Source: Gammaproteobacteria bacterium (GTDB lineage: Bacteria; Pseudomonadota; Gammaproteobacteria; Burkholderiales; Gallionellaceae). Taken from it: 64,000 bases of DNA. The DNA lies in the NCBI GenBank assembly GCA_018813765.1, contig JAHJBC010000006.1:496001-560000 (forward strand), in the 5' to 3' direction. The first letter of the stretch is position 1. Each line of letters starts with the position of its first letter. The notes beneath the pieces are model-generated. The model saw only the letters and a list, made by a program, of their open reading frames with translations. It searched no databases and had not been told where the DNA came from. Made by a program: the position numbers and the translations under genes. Positions 25,032 through 34,543 of the stretch are shown one piece after another.

Positions 25032-25391
25032 ATGAAATTCGGTATCGTCGTCAACGAGGGGCCATATCAGCATCAGGCCAGCGACTCGGCCTATCTGTTC
25101 GCCAAGGCCGCCATCGAGAAGGGGCACGAAGTATGGCGCGTGTTCTTCTATCACGATGGCGTCAACAACGCGTCCAAGCTCACCGAGCCGCCGCAGGATG
25201 ACCGCCACATCGTGAATCGCTGGACCAAGCTGGCGGAAGAGCACAAGGTTGACCTGGTGGTGTGCGTCGCAGCGGCGCTGCGTCGCGGCATCAAGGAAGA
25301 CAACCTGGCGCAGGGTTTCCGCATCTCCGGTCTGGGGCAACTGGTGGAAGCCGGCATCAAGTGTGACCGTCTGGTCACCTTCGGCGATTAA
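25032..25391 (+). CDS. dsrE: DsrE, sulfur-transfer subunit of DsrEFH
   Basis: 119 residues of the DsrE/TusD fold (MKFGIVVNEGPYQHQASDSAY). The conserved active Cys is in LVVCVAAALRRGI near residue 78. In the DsrE2F2H2 hexamer it takes sulfur from TusA and passes it to DsrC. dsrEFH marks the sulfur-oxidising version of the Dsr pathway. Confidence 0.95.
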   Translation: MKFGIVVNEGPYQHQASDSAYLFAKAAIEKGHEVWRVFFYHDGVNNASKLTEPPQDDRHIVNRWTKLAEEHKVDLVVCVAAALRRGIKEDNLAQGFRISGLGQLVEAGIKCDRLVTFGD

Positions 25392-25403
25392 TGGAGAGAC
25401 GGA

Positions 25404-25769
25404 ATGAGTGACGCTAAAAAATTCATGTTCGTCAACCGCAAGGCGCCTTACGGCACGATCTACGCGCTGGAGTCGCTGGAAGTGGTGTTGATCACCGCCG
25501 CCTTCGACCAGGACGTGTCGCTTGCCTTCCTGGATGACGGCGTATATCAGTTGAAGAAGGGTCAGCAGACCAAGGGCATCGAGACCAAGAACTTCTCGCC
25601 CGCCTACCGTGCGCTGGAAGACTACGACATCGAGAAGCTGTATGTCGAAAAGGAAGCCATGGATGCGCGCGGGCTGTCCGAAGACGATTTCATCGTGCCT
25701 GTCACCGTGCTCAGCCGTGCCGAAATGGGCAAGCTGATGGACGAGCAGGACGTGGTCCTGAGTTTCTAA
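25404..25769 (+). CDS. dsrF: DsrF, subunit of DsrEFH
   Basis: 121 residues of the DsrF/TusC fold (FMFVNRKAPYGTIYALESLEVVL; KKGQQTKGIE). No catalytic Cys is expected in this subunit and none is visible. Good RBS (GGAGAG), 12 bp after dsrE and 9 bp before dsrH. Confidence 0.94.
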   Translation: MSDAKKFMFVNRKAPYGTIYALESLEVVLITAAFDQDVSLAFLDDGVYQLKKGQQTKGIETKNFSPAYRALEDYDIEKLYVEKEAMDARGLSEDDFIVPVTVLSRAEMGKLMDEQDVVLSF

Positions 25770-25778
25770 GGGGGAAGC

Positions 25779-26075
25779 ATGTTACATATCATCAATCAAT
25801 CGCCCCTCAACACCACCACGCTGGACACCTGCCTGAGTACGGCGACCGGCGGAGACATCCTGCTGATCGAAGACGCGGTCTACGCGGCGACCAAGGGCAA
25901 CGCTGCCGAAGCGAAGCTCAAGTCTGCCATGGGCAAGTTCAAGGTGCATGTGCTGACGCCAGACCTGGAAGCGCGCGGTCTTGGCGACCGCATGATGGAC
26001 GGCGTCTCGGCAGTGGACTACGGCGGTTTCGTCGAGCTGGTGTCGAATAACAAGAATTGCCAATCCTGGCTGTAA
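25779..26075 (+). CDS. dsrH: DsrH, subunit of DsrEFH
   Basis: 98 residues of the DsrH/TusB fold (MLHIINQSPLNTTTLDTCL, GDILLIEDAVYAA). Ends NNKNCQSWL. Completes the DsrEFH sulfur-transfer hexamer. A 39-bp gap with GAAGGAG leads into dsrC. Confidence 0.94.
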   Translation: MLHIINQSPLNTTTLDTCLSTATGGDILLIEDAVYAATKGNAAEAKLKSAMGKFKVHVLTPDLEARGLGDRMMDGVSAVDYGGFVELVSNNKNCQSWL

Positions 26076-26114
26076 TCAGAATCATTAATTGCTACGCACA
26101 GAAGGAGAATCGAA

Positions 26115-26450
26115 ATGCCGAACATCGAAGTCGCTGGTAAGAGCTACGAAACAGACGAAGAGGGTTACCTGGTCAATCTGTCCGACTGGAACACCGACGT
26201 CGCCAACTACATGGCACAGACCGAGAACATCACCATGACCGACCAGCATTGGGAAGTCGTCAACTTCCTGCGCGAATACTTCGAAGAGTATCAAATTGCT
26301 CCGGCAGTGCGCGTGCTGACCAAGGCTATCGGCAAGAAGCTGGGCGCCGAAAAGGGCAACAGCGAATATCTGTACGGTCTGTTCCCGTACGGCCCCGGCA
26401 AGCAGGCGTGCAAGATCGCCGGTCTGCCCAAGCCCACCGGCTGTATCTAA
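26115..26450 (+). CDS. dsrC: DsrC, two-cysteine sulfur carrier and substrate of DsrAB
   Basis: 111 residues ending KQACKIAGLPKPTGCI, with both conserved cysteines on the flexible C-terminal arm. DsrC receives sulfur from DsrEFH, presents it to DsrAB and is recycled through DsrK as a trisulfide or disulfide. Strong RBS (AAGGAG). Followed by a palindromic repeat before dsrM, which may keep DsrC expression higher than the membrane complex. Confidence 0.96.
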   Translation: MPNIEVAGKSYETDEEGYLVNLSDWNTDVANYMAQTENITMTDQHWEVVNFLREYFEEYQIAPAVRVLTKAIGKKLGAEKGNSEYLYGLFPYGPGKQACKIAGLPKPTGCI

Positions 26451-26455
26451 AAGAC

Positions 26456-26545
26456 AGTGCTGAGTGCTGAGTTCTGAGTGCCGGGTAGCCGGCGCTCTCC
26501 GACTCAGCACCCTGAACTTGGCACCCAGAACTCAGTACTCAAAAC
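26456..26545. repeat. Complex palindromic repeat between dsrC and dsrM
   Basis: Repeated 7-mers of the type agtgctg on the left arm face gaactcagtact-type sequence on the right across about 90 bp. It interrupts an otherwise tight operon and is a candidate mRNA processing or attenuation site. Confidence 0.65.
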
Positions 26546-26551
26546 GAATAT

Positions 26552-27280
26552 ATGAGCACACTCTTCGCGATCCTGTTTTACTTTGCGACACTCGCGTTCG
26601 TCGTGGGTTTGTTCTATCGCATCAGCGTCTACGCCCGCACGCCGTCTCCGCTGAAGATACCCACCACTCCCGCGCCGACCACCACGGGTGGCGTGGTGTT
26701 GCGCATGACGCGCGAGGTGGTGTTCTTCGAGAGTCTGTTCAAATCCAACCTGTGGATATGGGGCCTGGGCATGCTGTTCCATGCCAGTCTGGCGCTGGTC
26801 GTGCTGCGCCATCTGCGCTATTTCACCGATCCCGTGTGGGGTTGGGTCGTTTTCGCCCAGCCGTTCGGCATGTATGCCGGCATCACCATGCTGCTGGGTC
26901 TGCTCGGATTGTGGGCACGCCGCCTGCTGGTCGAGCGCATCCGCTACATCTCCACGCCGTCCGATCATCTGATGCTGGTATTGCTGATCGGCATCGCCGT
27001 TTCCGGACTGATGATGACTTTCGTCGCGCACACCGATGTGATCGCGGTGAAGGGATATTTCCTCGGTCTGATGCATTTCAATGTGCAGATGCTCCCGTCC
27101 GACCTGTTGCTGGGCGTGCATCTGTCACTGGTTGTAGCACTCCTGGTTGTGTTCCCCTTCAGCAAATTGCTGCACGCACCAGGAGTCTTTTTCTCACCGA
27201 CACGCAACCAGAAGGACGATCCGCGCGAGCATCGCCATCTGAGTGCGTGGGCTGCCAAATTCGAATCGGAGAAGAACTGA
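26552..27280 (+). CDS. dsrM: DsrM, dihaem cytochrome b-type membrane subunit
   Basis: 242 residues with about five membrane helices, related to nitrate reductase gamma subunit (NarI). Haem-ligand histidines are likely in FHASLALVVLRHLRYF and GVHLSLVVALLVVFPFSKLLH. Part of DsrMKJOP, which links the DsrC disulfide cycle to the quinone pool. The stop is 1 bp before dsrK. Confidence 0.92.
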   Translation: MSTLFAILFYFATLAFVVGLFYRISVYARTPSPLKIPTTPAPTTTGGVVLRMTREVVFFESLFKSNLWIWGLGMLFHASLALVVLRHLRYFTDPVWGWVVFAQPFGMYAGITMLLGLLGLWARRLLVERIRYISTPSDHLMLVLLIGIAVSGLMMTFVAHTDVIAVKGYFLGLMHFNVQMLPSDLLLGVHLSLVVALLVVFPFSKLLHAPGVFFSPTRNQKDDPREHRHLSAWAAKFESEKN

Positions 27281-27281
27281 T

Positions 27282-28811
27282 ATGGCAGATATCGTAGCGC
27301 CAGCCTACCGTACCATCCCCATCATCCCCGCGCTGATACCCGGCGCGATGGAAGGGAAGGGCCCGTTCGTCGCCAACGAAAAGATCAATGAGGCGCTCGG
27401 CTTCCCCGGTCAACTGGTGGAAGACTGGCACGACAAGGCCATCGCCAAGATGGGCGAGTTGTTGTCCAAATACCGTTCGTTCAGGGTGTTCATGGATGCC
27501 TGTGTGCATTGCGGCGCCTGCACCGACAAGTGCCACTACTTCATCGGCACGCAGGACCCGAAGAACATGCCGGTGGCACGTCAGGACCTGATGCGCAGCG
27601 TGTACCGCCGTTACTTCACCCTGCCGGGCAAACTGTTCCCCAAACTCGTCGGCGCACGCGATCTGACGCGCGAAGTGCTGGACGAGTGGTTCAACTATTA
27701 CCACCAGTGTTCCGAGTGCCGTCGTTGTTCGCTGTTCTGCCCCTACGGCATCGATACCGCCGAGATCACCATGGCGGCGCGCGAGATCCTCGACTCCATC
27801 GGCTACGGCCAGAAGTATTCCAACGAGATCATCGGCAAGGTGCACAAGATCGGCAACAACCTCGGCCTGCCCGGCCCGGCGCTGGTCGACACGCTGGAAG
27901 GTCTGGAAGAGGATGTCAAGGACGCCACCGGGCTCGACGTGCGCTTCCCCATGGACGTGAAGGGCGCCGAAGTGCTGCTGATCACGCCGTCCGCAGACTT
28001 TTTCGCCGAGCCGCATATCGAGAGCCTGATCGGCTATGCCAAGGTGTTCCATGCCACCGGCACCAGCTGGACGCTGTCCTCGATGGCTTCCGAGGCGGGC
28101 AACTTCGGCATGTTCATCGGCAACTACGAACAACTGCGCAAGATCGCGCTGCGTATCCGCGAGGCGGCGCTGGAACTCGGCGTCAAGCGCATCGTGGTCG
28201 GCGAGTGCGGCCATGCCTGGCGCGTGGCCTACAGCTTCTGGAACACGCTTTCCGGCGTCGGCAGCGGCGCGGACGAAGTGGACAAGTTCGCCCAGATGCT
28301 GCAGAAGCAGCTCGACCACCGCTATCGCCAGCCCACGCATATCTGCGAGTTCACCTGGGACAAGATCCAGCAGGGCGCGCTGAAGTTCGACAAGTCGGCC
28401 AACGACAAGCACATCATCACCTTCCACGATTCGTGCAACGTGGCGCGCGGTTCGCGCATGGGCGACCTGCCCGGCGGCCAGTTCGAGATCCCGCGCAACA
28501 TCATCAAGGCGGTCGCCAACAATTTCGTCGAGATGGCCCCCGGCACCACGCACGCGCAGACTTTCTGTTGCGGCGGCGGCGGCGGCGTGCTGACCGACGA
28601 CCTGCTGGAACTGCGCGTCAAGGGCGCGCTGCCGCGCATGGAAGTGTTGCAGCAGTCCGTGGACGAGTACGGCGTCAATTTCATGGCAACCATCTGTGCC
28701 ATCTGCAAGGCGCAATTCACCAAGGTTTTGCCCATCTACGGTTTCGACCGCAAGATGGTGGGCGGAGTACATCAACTGGTCAGCAACGCGATCCAGCTGG
28801 GTCCGAAATAA
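27282..28811 (+). CDS. dsrK: DsrK, heterodisulfide reductase-like FeS subunit
   Basis: 509 residues. Two [4Fe-4S] motifs (CVHCGACTDKC near 75 and CSECRRCSLFCP near 145) and a CCG-type motif FCCGGGGGVL near 430, as in HdrD. It is the cytoplasmic subunit that reacts with DsrC. The ATG at 27282 directly follows the dsrM stop. Confidence 0.95.
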   Translation: MADIVAPAYRTIPIIPALIPGAMEGKGPFVANEKINEALGFPGQLVEDWHDKAIAKMGELLSKYRSFRVFMDACVHCGACTDKCHYFIGTQDPKNMPVARQDLMRSVYRRYFTLPGKLFPKLVGARDLTREVLDEWFNYYHQCSECRRCSLFCPYGIDTAEITMAAREILDSIGYGQKYSNEIIGKVHKIGNNLGLPGPALVDTLEGLEEDVKDATGLDVRFPMDVKGAEVLLITPSADFFAEPHIESLIGYAKVFHATGTSWTLSSMASEAGNFGMFIGNYEQLRKIALRIREAALELGVKRIVVGECGHAWRVAYSFWNTLSGVGSGADEVDKFAQMLQKQLDHRYRQPTHICEFTWDKIQQGALKFDKSANDKHIITFHDSCNVARGSRMGDLPGGQFEIPRNIIKAVANNFVEMAPGTTHAQTFCCGGGGGVLTDDLLELRVKGALPRMEVLQQSVDEYGVNFMATICAICKAQFTKVLPIYGFDRKMVGGVHQLVSNAIQLGPK

Positions 28812-28826
28812 CGAGGAGAAGCAAAC

Positions 28827-30800
28827 ATGTCAGCAGCAAGCGAAACCCCGCAAAAGCTCACGTTCCGTCGATACAAGGACGGCAACAATCAGGTCAAGCG
28901 CCTGAACGACAAGATCTTCCAGGCCGGCTGGTCGTACAAGTGCCCGACCTATGTCCAGTCCACGCCGCCCTGCCAGGGCAGCTGCCCGGCGGGTGAGGAC
29001 ATCCGCAGCTATCTCGGCATCGTGCGCGGCACCGAGAAGGTGCCAGTCGGCGCGGACGGCAAGACGCCGATCATGCCGTGGCAGGAATATGCCTGGCGTC
29101 GTCTGACCGAAGCCAACCCGTTCCCCGCCGTGATGGGCCGCGTGTGCCCGGCACCGTGCGAGAGCGGCTGCAACCGCAACGAAGTGGAAGACCATGTCGG
29201 CATCAACTCGGTCGAACACTTCCTCGGCGAGTATGCGATCGCCAACAAGCTCAAGTTCGTCAAGCCCGACGTCAAGTCCAGCGGCAAGAAGGTCGCCATC
29301 CTCGGCGGCGGTCCCGCCGGCCTGTCCTGCGCTTACCAACTGGTGAAGATGGGCCACGACGTCACCGTGTTCGACGAGCATGAACAGCTCGGCGGCATGA
29401 TGCGCTACGGCATCCCCGGTTTCCGTACCCCGCGCGAAGTGCTCGACGCGGAGATCCAGCGCATCCTCGATCTCGGCGTGAAGACCCGCCTGAAGACGCG
29501 TGTCGGCAGCGACATCACCATGGATCAGATCAACAAGGAATTCAACGCCGTGTTCCTCGGCATGGGCGCACAAGCCGGTCGTGCGCTGCCCATCGCCGAC
29601 AGCGCAGCCCCCAATGTGGTGACCGCGACCGCCTTCCTGCAAGCCTTCAACGAAGGCCGTCTGCAGCATGTCGGCAAGCGTGTCGTGGTCGTGGGCGGTG
29701 GCGACACCTCCATCGACGTGGCGACCGTCGCCCGCCGTCTGGGCCACATCAAGTCCGCCAAGCCGACCGATGCCGAAGCAGCCATCGCCGGACGCATGGC
29801 GCACGACGTTGCCGAGATCTCCGCCAAGGAAGGCGCCGAAGTTGCGCTGACCTCCGTGTTCCCCATCGACCAGATGCAGGCCAACAAGCACGAGATCGAG
29901 CAGGCTCAGGCCGAAGGTATCTACATCCTCGGCGGTCTGGCTCCGGTCGCCGTGGTCAAGGACGCCAACGGCCGCGCCACCGCGCTGCGCGTCGCCAAGT
30001 GCGAAGCCAAGTTCGTCGGCGGCCGTCTCGAGATCAAGAACATCGAAGGCAGCGAGTACGATATCGAAGCCGACCTGATCGTTTCCGCGATTGGCCAGGC
30101 TGTCGACTTCGCCGGGCTGGAAGCTTTCAACAACGGCAAGGGTGCTGTCTCTACCGACCGCAACTATGTGGTGAACGGTCAGAAGGGCGTGTTCGCCGGT
30201 GGCGACGTGATCCGTCCGCACCTGCTGACCACTGCGGTCGGCCACGGCTCCATCGCTGCCGACGGCATCCACAATTTCATGATGGGCAAGGATCTGGAGA
30301 AGCGTCCCAAGATCGACGTGCACCAGTTCGACCTGATGCGCAAGCTGGCCGAGAAGGGGCTGGAGCCGAAGCTGGCGGAAGAGCCGATGCGCGGCACCTG
30401 CTTCACCAACCAGGCGGTGCACAACTTCGACAACCGTTCCGACCGCTACATCATTCCGCACGACAAGCTGTTCCTCGGTCACTTCGGTTACACGCCGCGC
30501 AACATCCGCAGCGTGGTCACGCTGGACAAGCAGAGCGCGCTGGGCAACTTCCAGGATCGCCTCGGCGTGCTGGACGAGAAGGAAGCCGTGGCCGAAGCCA
30601 AGCGCTGCATGAGCTGCGGCATGTGCTTCGAGTGCGACAACTGCGTGGTGTATTGCCCGCAGACCGCCGTCTCGCGCGTGAAGAAGACCGAAGCGACGCT
30701 GGGCCGCTACGTCACGACCAACTACGACAAGTGCATCGGCTGCCACATCTGCGCCGACGTGTGTCCGACCGGTTATATCCAGATGGGTCTGGGTGAGTGA
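28827..30800 (+). CDS. dsrL: DsrL, FeS flavoprotein NAD(P)H:acceptor oxidoreductase
   Basis: 657 residues, related to the glutamate synthase small subunit. N-terminal cysteines are in CQGSCPAGEDI and CPAPCESGC. An FAD site GGGPAGLSCAY is near 155 and a second dinucleotide site VVGGGDTSIDVA near 290. The C-terminal ferredoxin part has CMSCGMCFECDNCVVYCP and CIGCHICADVCPTG. It couples DsrAB electrons to pyridine nucleotide and is needed for oxidative Dsr function. The stop overlaps the dsrJ start by 1 bp. Confidence 0.94.
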   Translation: MSAASETPQKLTFRRYKDGNNQVKRLNDKIFQAGWSYKCPTYVQSTPPCQGSCPAGEDIRSYLGIVRGTEKVPVGADGKTPIMPWQEYAWRRLTEANPFPAVMGRVCPAPCESGCNRNEVEDHVGINSVEHFLGEYAIANKLKFVKPDVKSSGKKVAILGGGPAGLSCAYQLVKMGHDVTVFDEHEQLGGMMRYGIPGFRTPREVLDAEIQRILDLGVKTRLKTRVGSDITMDQINKEFNAVFLGMGAQAGRALPIADSAAPNVVTATAFLQAFNEGRLQHVGKRVVVVGGGDTSIDVATVARRLGHIKSAKPTDAEAAIAGRMAHDVAEISAKEGAEVALTSVFPIDQMQANKHEIEQAQAEGIYILGGLAPVAVVKDANGRATALRVAKCEAKFVGGRLEIKNIEGSEYDIEADLIVSAIGQAVDFAGLEAFNNGKGAVSTDRNYVVNGQKGVFAGGDVIRPHLLTTAVGHGSIAADGIHNFMMGKDLEKRPKIDVHQFDLMRKLAEKGLEPKLAEEPMRGTCFTNQAVHNFDNRSDRYIIPHDKLFLGHFGYTPRNIRSVVTLDKQSALGNFQDRLGVLDEKEAVAEAKRCMSCGMCFECDNCVVYCPQTAVSRVKKTEATLGRYVTTNYDKCIGCHICADVCPTGYIQMGLGE

Positions 30801-31168
30801 TGAGACTGCTCGCGACTTTGCTGCTGTGCCTGTGCATCCCGCTGGCCTGGGCTGCCGAGGCGAACGCGCCCAAGCTGGACACCGGCAAGGGCGGGGAATG
30901 CGTGAAGGATACGCAGTGGATGCGCAAGAACCACATGCACATGCTCAAGCACCAGCGCAACGAGACGGTGCGCAAGGGTGTGCGCGTGGAGGCCGAAGCA
31001 TTGAAGGCCTGCGTTGAATGCCATGCCAGCACGCAGGACGACAGCGTGACGGCGCGCGCAGACAGTTTCTGCGTCGGCTGCCACCGCTATGCCGCAGTCA
31101 AGATCGATTGCTTCGAATGTCACGCCAGCAAACGCAAGGAAGCGCTCGCCAATAAGGACGTCAAATGA
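30800..31168 (+). CDS. dsrJ: DsrJ, triheme cytochrome c
   Basis: 122 residues with a signal peptide or anchor (LLATLLLCLCIPLAWA) and three CxxCH motifs: CVECH, CVGCH and CFECH. It is the periplasmic haem subunit of DsrMKJOP. The ATG at 30800 shares a base with the dsrL stop (TGATG); a GTG one codon earlier is less likely. Its stop overlaps dsrO. Confidence 0.94.
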   Translation: MRLLATLLLCLCIPLAWAAEANAPKLDTGKGGECVKDTQWMRKNHMHMLKHQRNETVRKGVRVEAEALKACVECHASTQDDSVTARADSFCVGCHRYAAVKIDCFECHASKRKEALANKDVK

Positions 31169-31881
31169 GCGATATCAATACCCAACGCAGGCAGTTCCTG
31201 AAGACCTCGGCCGGCGCTGCGGCCATCGCCATCGCGCCGGGCATGATGTTGTACCAGACCGCACACGGCGATACCGCGGCGGCCAGTTCCTCGGTACGCT
31301 GGGGCATGCTGATCGACACCGCCCAGTGCAAGGAAGGCTGCAACGACTGCGTGAACGCCTGCAACAAGGAAAACGGCCTGTCCGGCAAGACCGGCGTCAC
31401 CGACTCGCAATGGATACGCAAGATCGAGATCAAGGCCGTTGGCAGCGGACATGCCGTGTCGCTGCCGATGATGTGCCAGCACTGCGAGCATCCGCCCTGC
31501 GTGGACGTGTGCCCGACGCAGGCCTCGTTCAAACGTGCCGACGGTATCGTGCTGGTGGACCGCCACCTGTGCATCGGCTGCCGCTATTGCATGATGGCCT
31601 GTCCGTACAAGGCGCGTTCCTTCGTGCATGAGACGCTGGAAGACCAGAATCCCGACGTGCCGCGCGGCAAGGGCACGGTGGAAGCCTGCTCCCTGTGCGT
31701 GCACCGCATCGACAAGGGCCAGATCCCGGCCTGCGCCGAAGCGTGCCAGAACAAGGCCATCCTGTTCGGCGACCTCAACGATGCCAACAGCGAGATATAC
31801 AAGAAGGTGCGCAGCGTCGCTTCCGTACAGATACGTGCCGACCTGCGATTGAATCCCGGCGTCCGTTACCAGGGGCTTTAA
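31165..31881 (+). CDS. dsrO: DsrO, periplasmic four-cluster FeS subunit
   Basis: 238 residues with a Tat leader (QRRQFLKTSAGAAAI). Four ferredoxin-type Cys groups can be seen: CKEGCNDCVNAC, CQHCEHPPCVDVCP, CIGCRYCMMACP and CSLCVHRI...CAEAC. It passes electrons between DsrJ and the quinone subunit DsrP. Overlaps dsrJ by 4 bp. Confidence 0.94.
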   Translation: MSDINTQRRQFLKTSAGAAAIAIAPGMMLYQTAHGDTAAASSSVRWGMLIDTAQCKEGCNDCVNACNKENGLSGKTGVTDSQWIRKIEIKAVGSGHAVSLPMMCQHCEHPPCVDVCPTQASFKRADGIVLVDRHLCIGCRYCMMACPYKARSFVHETLEDQNPDVPRGKGTVEACSLCVHRIDKGQIPACAEACQNKAILFGDLNDANSEIYKKVRSVASVQIRADLRLNPGVRYQGL

Positions 31882-31884
31882 ACC

Positions 31885-33066
31885 ATGGCTGATCTTTCCG
31901 CACTGCGTTCCATGAATCGTCTGTATTACGTGTTGCTCGCCCTCGGCGGCCTGGTCGTGCTGGGCGGCGCCTATGCCGTGCACATGATGGAGCATCACGG
32001 TCACATCATCTCCGGCATGAACAACCAGATCGTCTGGGGCATGCCGCACGTGTTCGCCATCTTCCTGATCGTCGCCGCCTCCGGCGTGCTCAACGTCGCC
32101 TCCATCGGCTCGGTGTTCGGCAAGGCCATCTACAAGGCGCGCGCACCGCTGGCCAGCCTGCTGTCCATCGCCATGCTGTCGGGCGGACTCGCCGTGCTGA
32201 TGCTGGACCTGGGCAGGCCCGACCGCATCATCGTCGCCGCCACCAACTACAACCTCACCTCGGTGTTCGCCTGGAACGTGGTGCTGTATTCCGGCATGTT
32301 CTCGCTGGTCATCGTCTATCTGTGGACCATGATGGAACGCCGCATGAATCCGTTCAACAAGGCCGCCGGTCTGGCTGTGTTCGTGTGGCGCTTCGTGCTG
32401 ACCACCGGTACCGGCCTGATCTTCGCCTTCCTCACCGCGCGTCAGGCCTATGGTTCCGCGTTGCTGCCGCCGATGTTCATCGTGCTGTCGTTCGCCTGGG
32501 GACTGGCAGTGTTCCATGTGGTGCAGGCCGCGATCTACGCCTGGAACGAGAAGGCTCTCGATCCTGCCATCCTGCAGCGCAAGAAGAACCTGCTCGGCGT
32601 GTTCGTGGTCGGTTCCCTGTACATGGTCGCCACCTACCACTTCACCAATATGTATTTCGCCCACCAGCAGAGCTTCGAGCTGTTCATCCTGCGCGACGGC
32701 GGCATCTATCCCAACCTGTTCTGGTGGGGCTATGTCGTGCTCGGCAACCTCGTGCCGCTGCTGCTGATCTACATGCCCGGACTGGGCAAGAGCAAGTGCG
32801 TGATGGCAGCGGCGCTGCTGGTGGTGCTGGGCGCCTTCGCCCTGCTGTACGTGTTCATCATCGGCGGACAGGCTTTCCCGCTCGACATCTTCCCCGGCTA
32901 TGAAGTGAGCAGCAGTTTTGCCGACGGCCAGATCGCCGGCTACAAGCCTTCCATCTACGAGTTCCTGCTCGGCTTCGGCGGCCTCGCCATCGCATTCCTG
33001 ATCACCACGGTCAGCGTGCGCGTGCTGAACTTCATGCCGCAGGACAAGCCGTACATCTCGGATTAA
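31885..33066 (+). CDS. dsrP: DsrP, NrfD-type quinone-interacting membrane subunit
   Basis: 393 residues with about ten membrane helices and the NrfD family layout (ILLYVFIIGGQAFPLDIFPGYEV region near the end). It is the second quinone-linked module of DsrMKJOP. 3 bp after dsrO; a GC-rich hairpin follows before dsrN. Confidence 0.93.
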   Translation: MADLSALRSMNRLYYVLLALGGLVVLGGAYAVHMMEHHGHIISGMNNQIVWGMPHVFAIFLIVAASGVLNVASIGSVFGKAIYKARAPLASLLSIAMLSGGLAVLMLDLGRPDRIIVAATNYNLTSVFAWNVVLYSGMFSLVIVYLWTMMERRMNPFNKAAGLAVFVWRFVLTTGTGLIFAFLTARQAYGSALLPPMFIVLSFAWGLAVFHVVQAAIYAWNEKALDPAILQRKKNLLGVFVVGSLYMVATYHFTNMYFAHQQSFELFILRDGGIYPNLFWWGYVVLGNLVPLLLIYMPGLGKSKCVMAAALLVVLGAFALLYVFIIGGQAFPLDIFPGYEVSSSFADGQIAGYKPSIYEFLLGFGGLAIAFLITTVSVRVLNFMPQDKPYISD

Positions 33067-33136
33067 AGCGGCGCAGGGCGGGGTCGGAACAACGATCCCG
33101 CTCCGCCGATATCCATCAGGCTGATCGAGGTCACAG

Positions 33137-34543
33137 ATGAATCGTTTTTTAATCTCGGCAGCGCATAAATCCTCCGGCAAGACCATGGTCAGCATCGGCC
33201 TGTGCGCGGCGCTCGCCGCGCGCGGTCATGTGGTGCAGCCGTTCAAGAAAGGCCCCGACTACATCGACCCGATGTGGCTCGGCCAGGCCGCCGGGAATCC
33301 CTGCTTCAATCTCGACCTCTACCTGATGGAGAACGACGATGTCGTCTCCACCTTTTCGCGCCACAGCAAGGAAGTGAATCTGGTCGAGGGCAACAAGGGC
33401 CTGTACGACGGCTTGGCACTGGACGGCAGCAACAGCAACGCCGCACTGGCCAAGCTGCTCGACCTGCCGGTGATCCTGGTGATCGACGCGCGCGGCATGA
33501 CGCGCGGCATCGCACCCTTGATCCTCGGCTACCAGGCCTTCGACCGCGACATCAAGATCGCCGGGGTCATCCTCAATAATTTGGGCGGTCGCCGCCACGA
33601 ATCCAAACTGCGCGAAGTCATCCAGCATTACACCGACGTGCCGGTGATCGGCGCGATCCAGTACGACGAGCGCCTGTCCATCGAGGAACGCCATCTCGGT
33701 CTGATGCCCAGCAACGAATCGCATGTCGCGACTTCCAAGATCAAGCAGATCGGCGAGGCCATCGCCGAGCAGGTCGATCTGGACAAACTGCTGGCGCTGT
33801 CGCAGAAGGAGCCGCTGGCCGCACCGCACAAGGCGGAGGTGAGTCCCTTGCCCTGTGGCGACAAAGTGAAGATCGCCATCGCGCGCGACCGTTCCTTCGG
33901 TTTCTACTATGCCGACGACCTTGAAGCGCTGGAGGCGGCGGGCGCGGAACTGGTGCCGTTCGACGCGCTTCGCGATGCGCAACTGCCCGAAGTCGACGGG
34001 CTGTACATTGGCGGCGGTTTTCCAGAGACCTGCGCCACCGAACTGGAAGCCAACGTCAGTCTGCGCTCACAGATCAGGCGGGCGATCGAAGGCGGCCTGC
34101 CGACCTATGCCGAATGCGGTGGCCTGATGTACCTGTCGCGCGGCATCGAATACGAAGGCCGTACTTACGAGATGGTCGGCGCCATCCCCGGCGATGTGAA
34201 GATGCACGCCAAGCCCATCGGCCGCGGTTATGTGCACCTGAAAGAGGACGAAGCGCATCCGTGGCCGCGTCCGGACAGCCCCGCCAAGCAGATCCGTGCA
34301 CACGAATTCCATTACTCCAGTCTGGAGAACCTTCCGAAGGACTCGCGCTTCGCTTACCATGTCGAGCGCGGTTACGGCATCGACGGCGACCGCGACGGAT
34401 TCATCCTGCACAATCTGCTGGCTTCCTACACCCATCTGCGCACCATCGGCAGTTGCTACTGGGCGACGCGGTTCGTCGCTTTCGTGCGCCGGTGCAAGGA
34501 GCAGCAATGCAAACCAATTTCAACTATCGGGAAGACATCATGA
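33137..34543 (+). CDS. dsrN: DsrN, cobyrinate a,c-diamide synthase-like siroheme amidase
   Basis: 468 residues. N-terminal ATP-binding CobB/CbiA domain (FLISAAHKSSGKTMVSIGLC, KKGPDYIDPMW) and C-terminal class I amidotransferase (YIGGGFPETCATEL, YAECGGLMYLS with the catalytic Cys). In the Dsr context it probably makes siro-amide for DsrAB. The C-terminus overlaps the start of the DUF4202 gene. Confidence 0.92.
   Translation: MNRFLISAAHKSSGKTMVSIGLCAALAARGHVVQPFKKGPDYIDPMWLGQAAGNPCFNLDLYLMENDDVVSTFSRHSKEVNLVEGNKGLYDGLALDGSNSNAALAKLLDLPVILVIDARGMTRGIAPLILGYQAFDRDIKIAGVILNNLGGRRHESKLREVIQHYTDVPVIGAIQYDERLSIEERHLGLMPSNESHVATSKIKQIGEAIAEQVDLDKLLALSQKEPLAAPHKAEVSPLPCGDKVKIAIARDRSFGFYYADDLEALEAAGAELVPFDALRDAQLPEVDGLYIGGGFPETCATELEANVSLRSQIRRAIEGGLPTYAECGGLMYLSRGIEYEGRTYEMVGAIPGDVKMHAKPIGRGYVHLKEDEAHPWPRPDSPAKQIRAHEFHYSSLENLPKDSRFAYHVERGYGIDGDRDGFILHNLLASYTHLRTIGSCYWATRFVAFVRRCKEQQCKPISTIGKTS

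Noticed and set aside
22535-25054. Long minus-strand open frame across dsrA and dsrB
   Set aside because: Antisense shadow of dsrAB; His/Val/Gly-rich translation without motifs or RBS.
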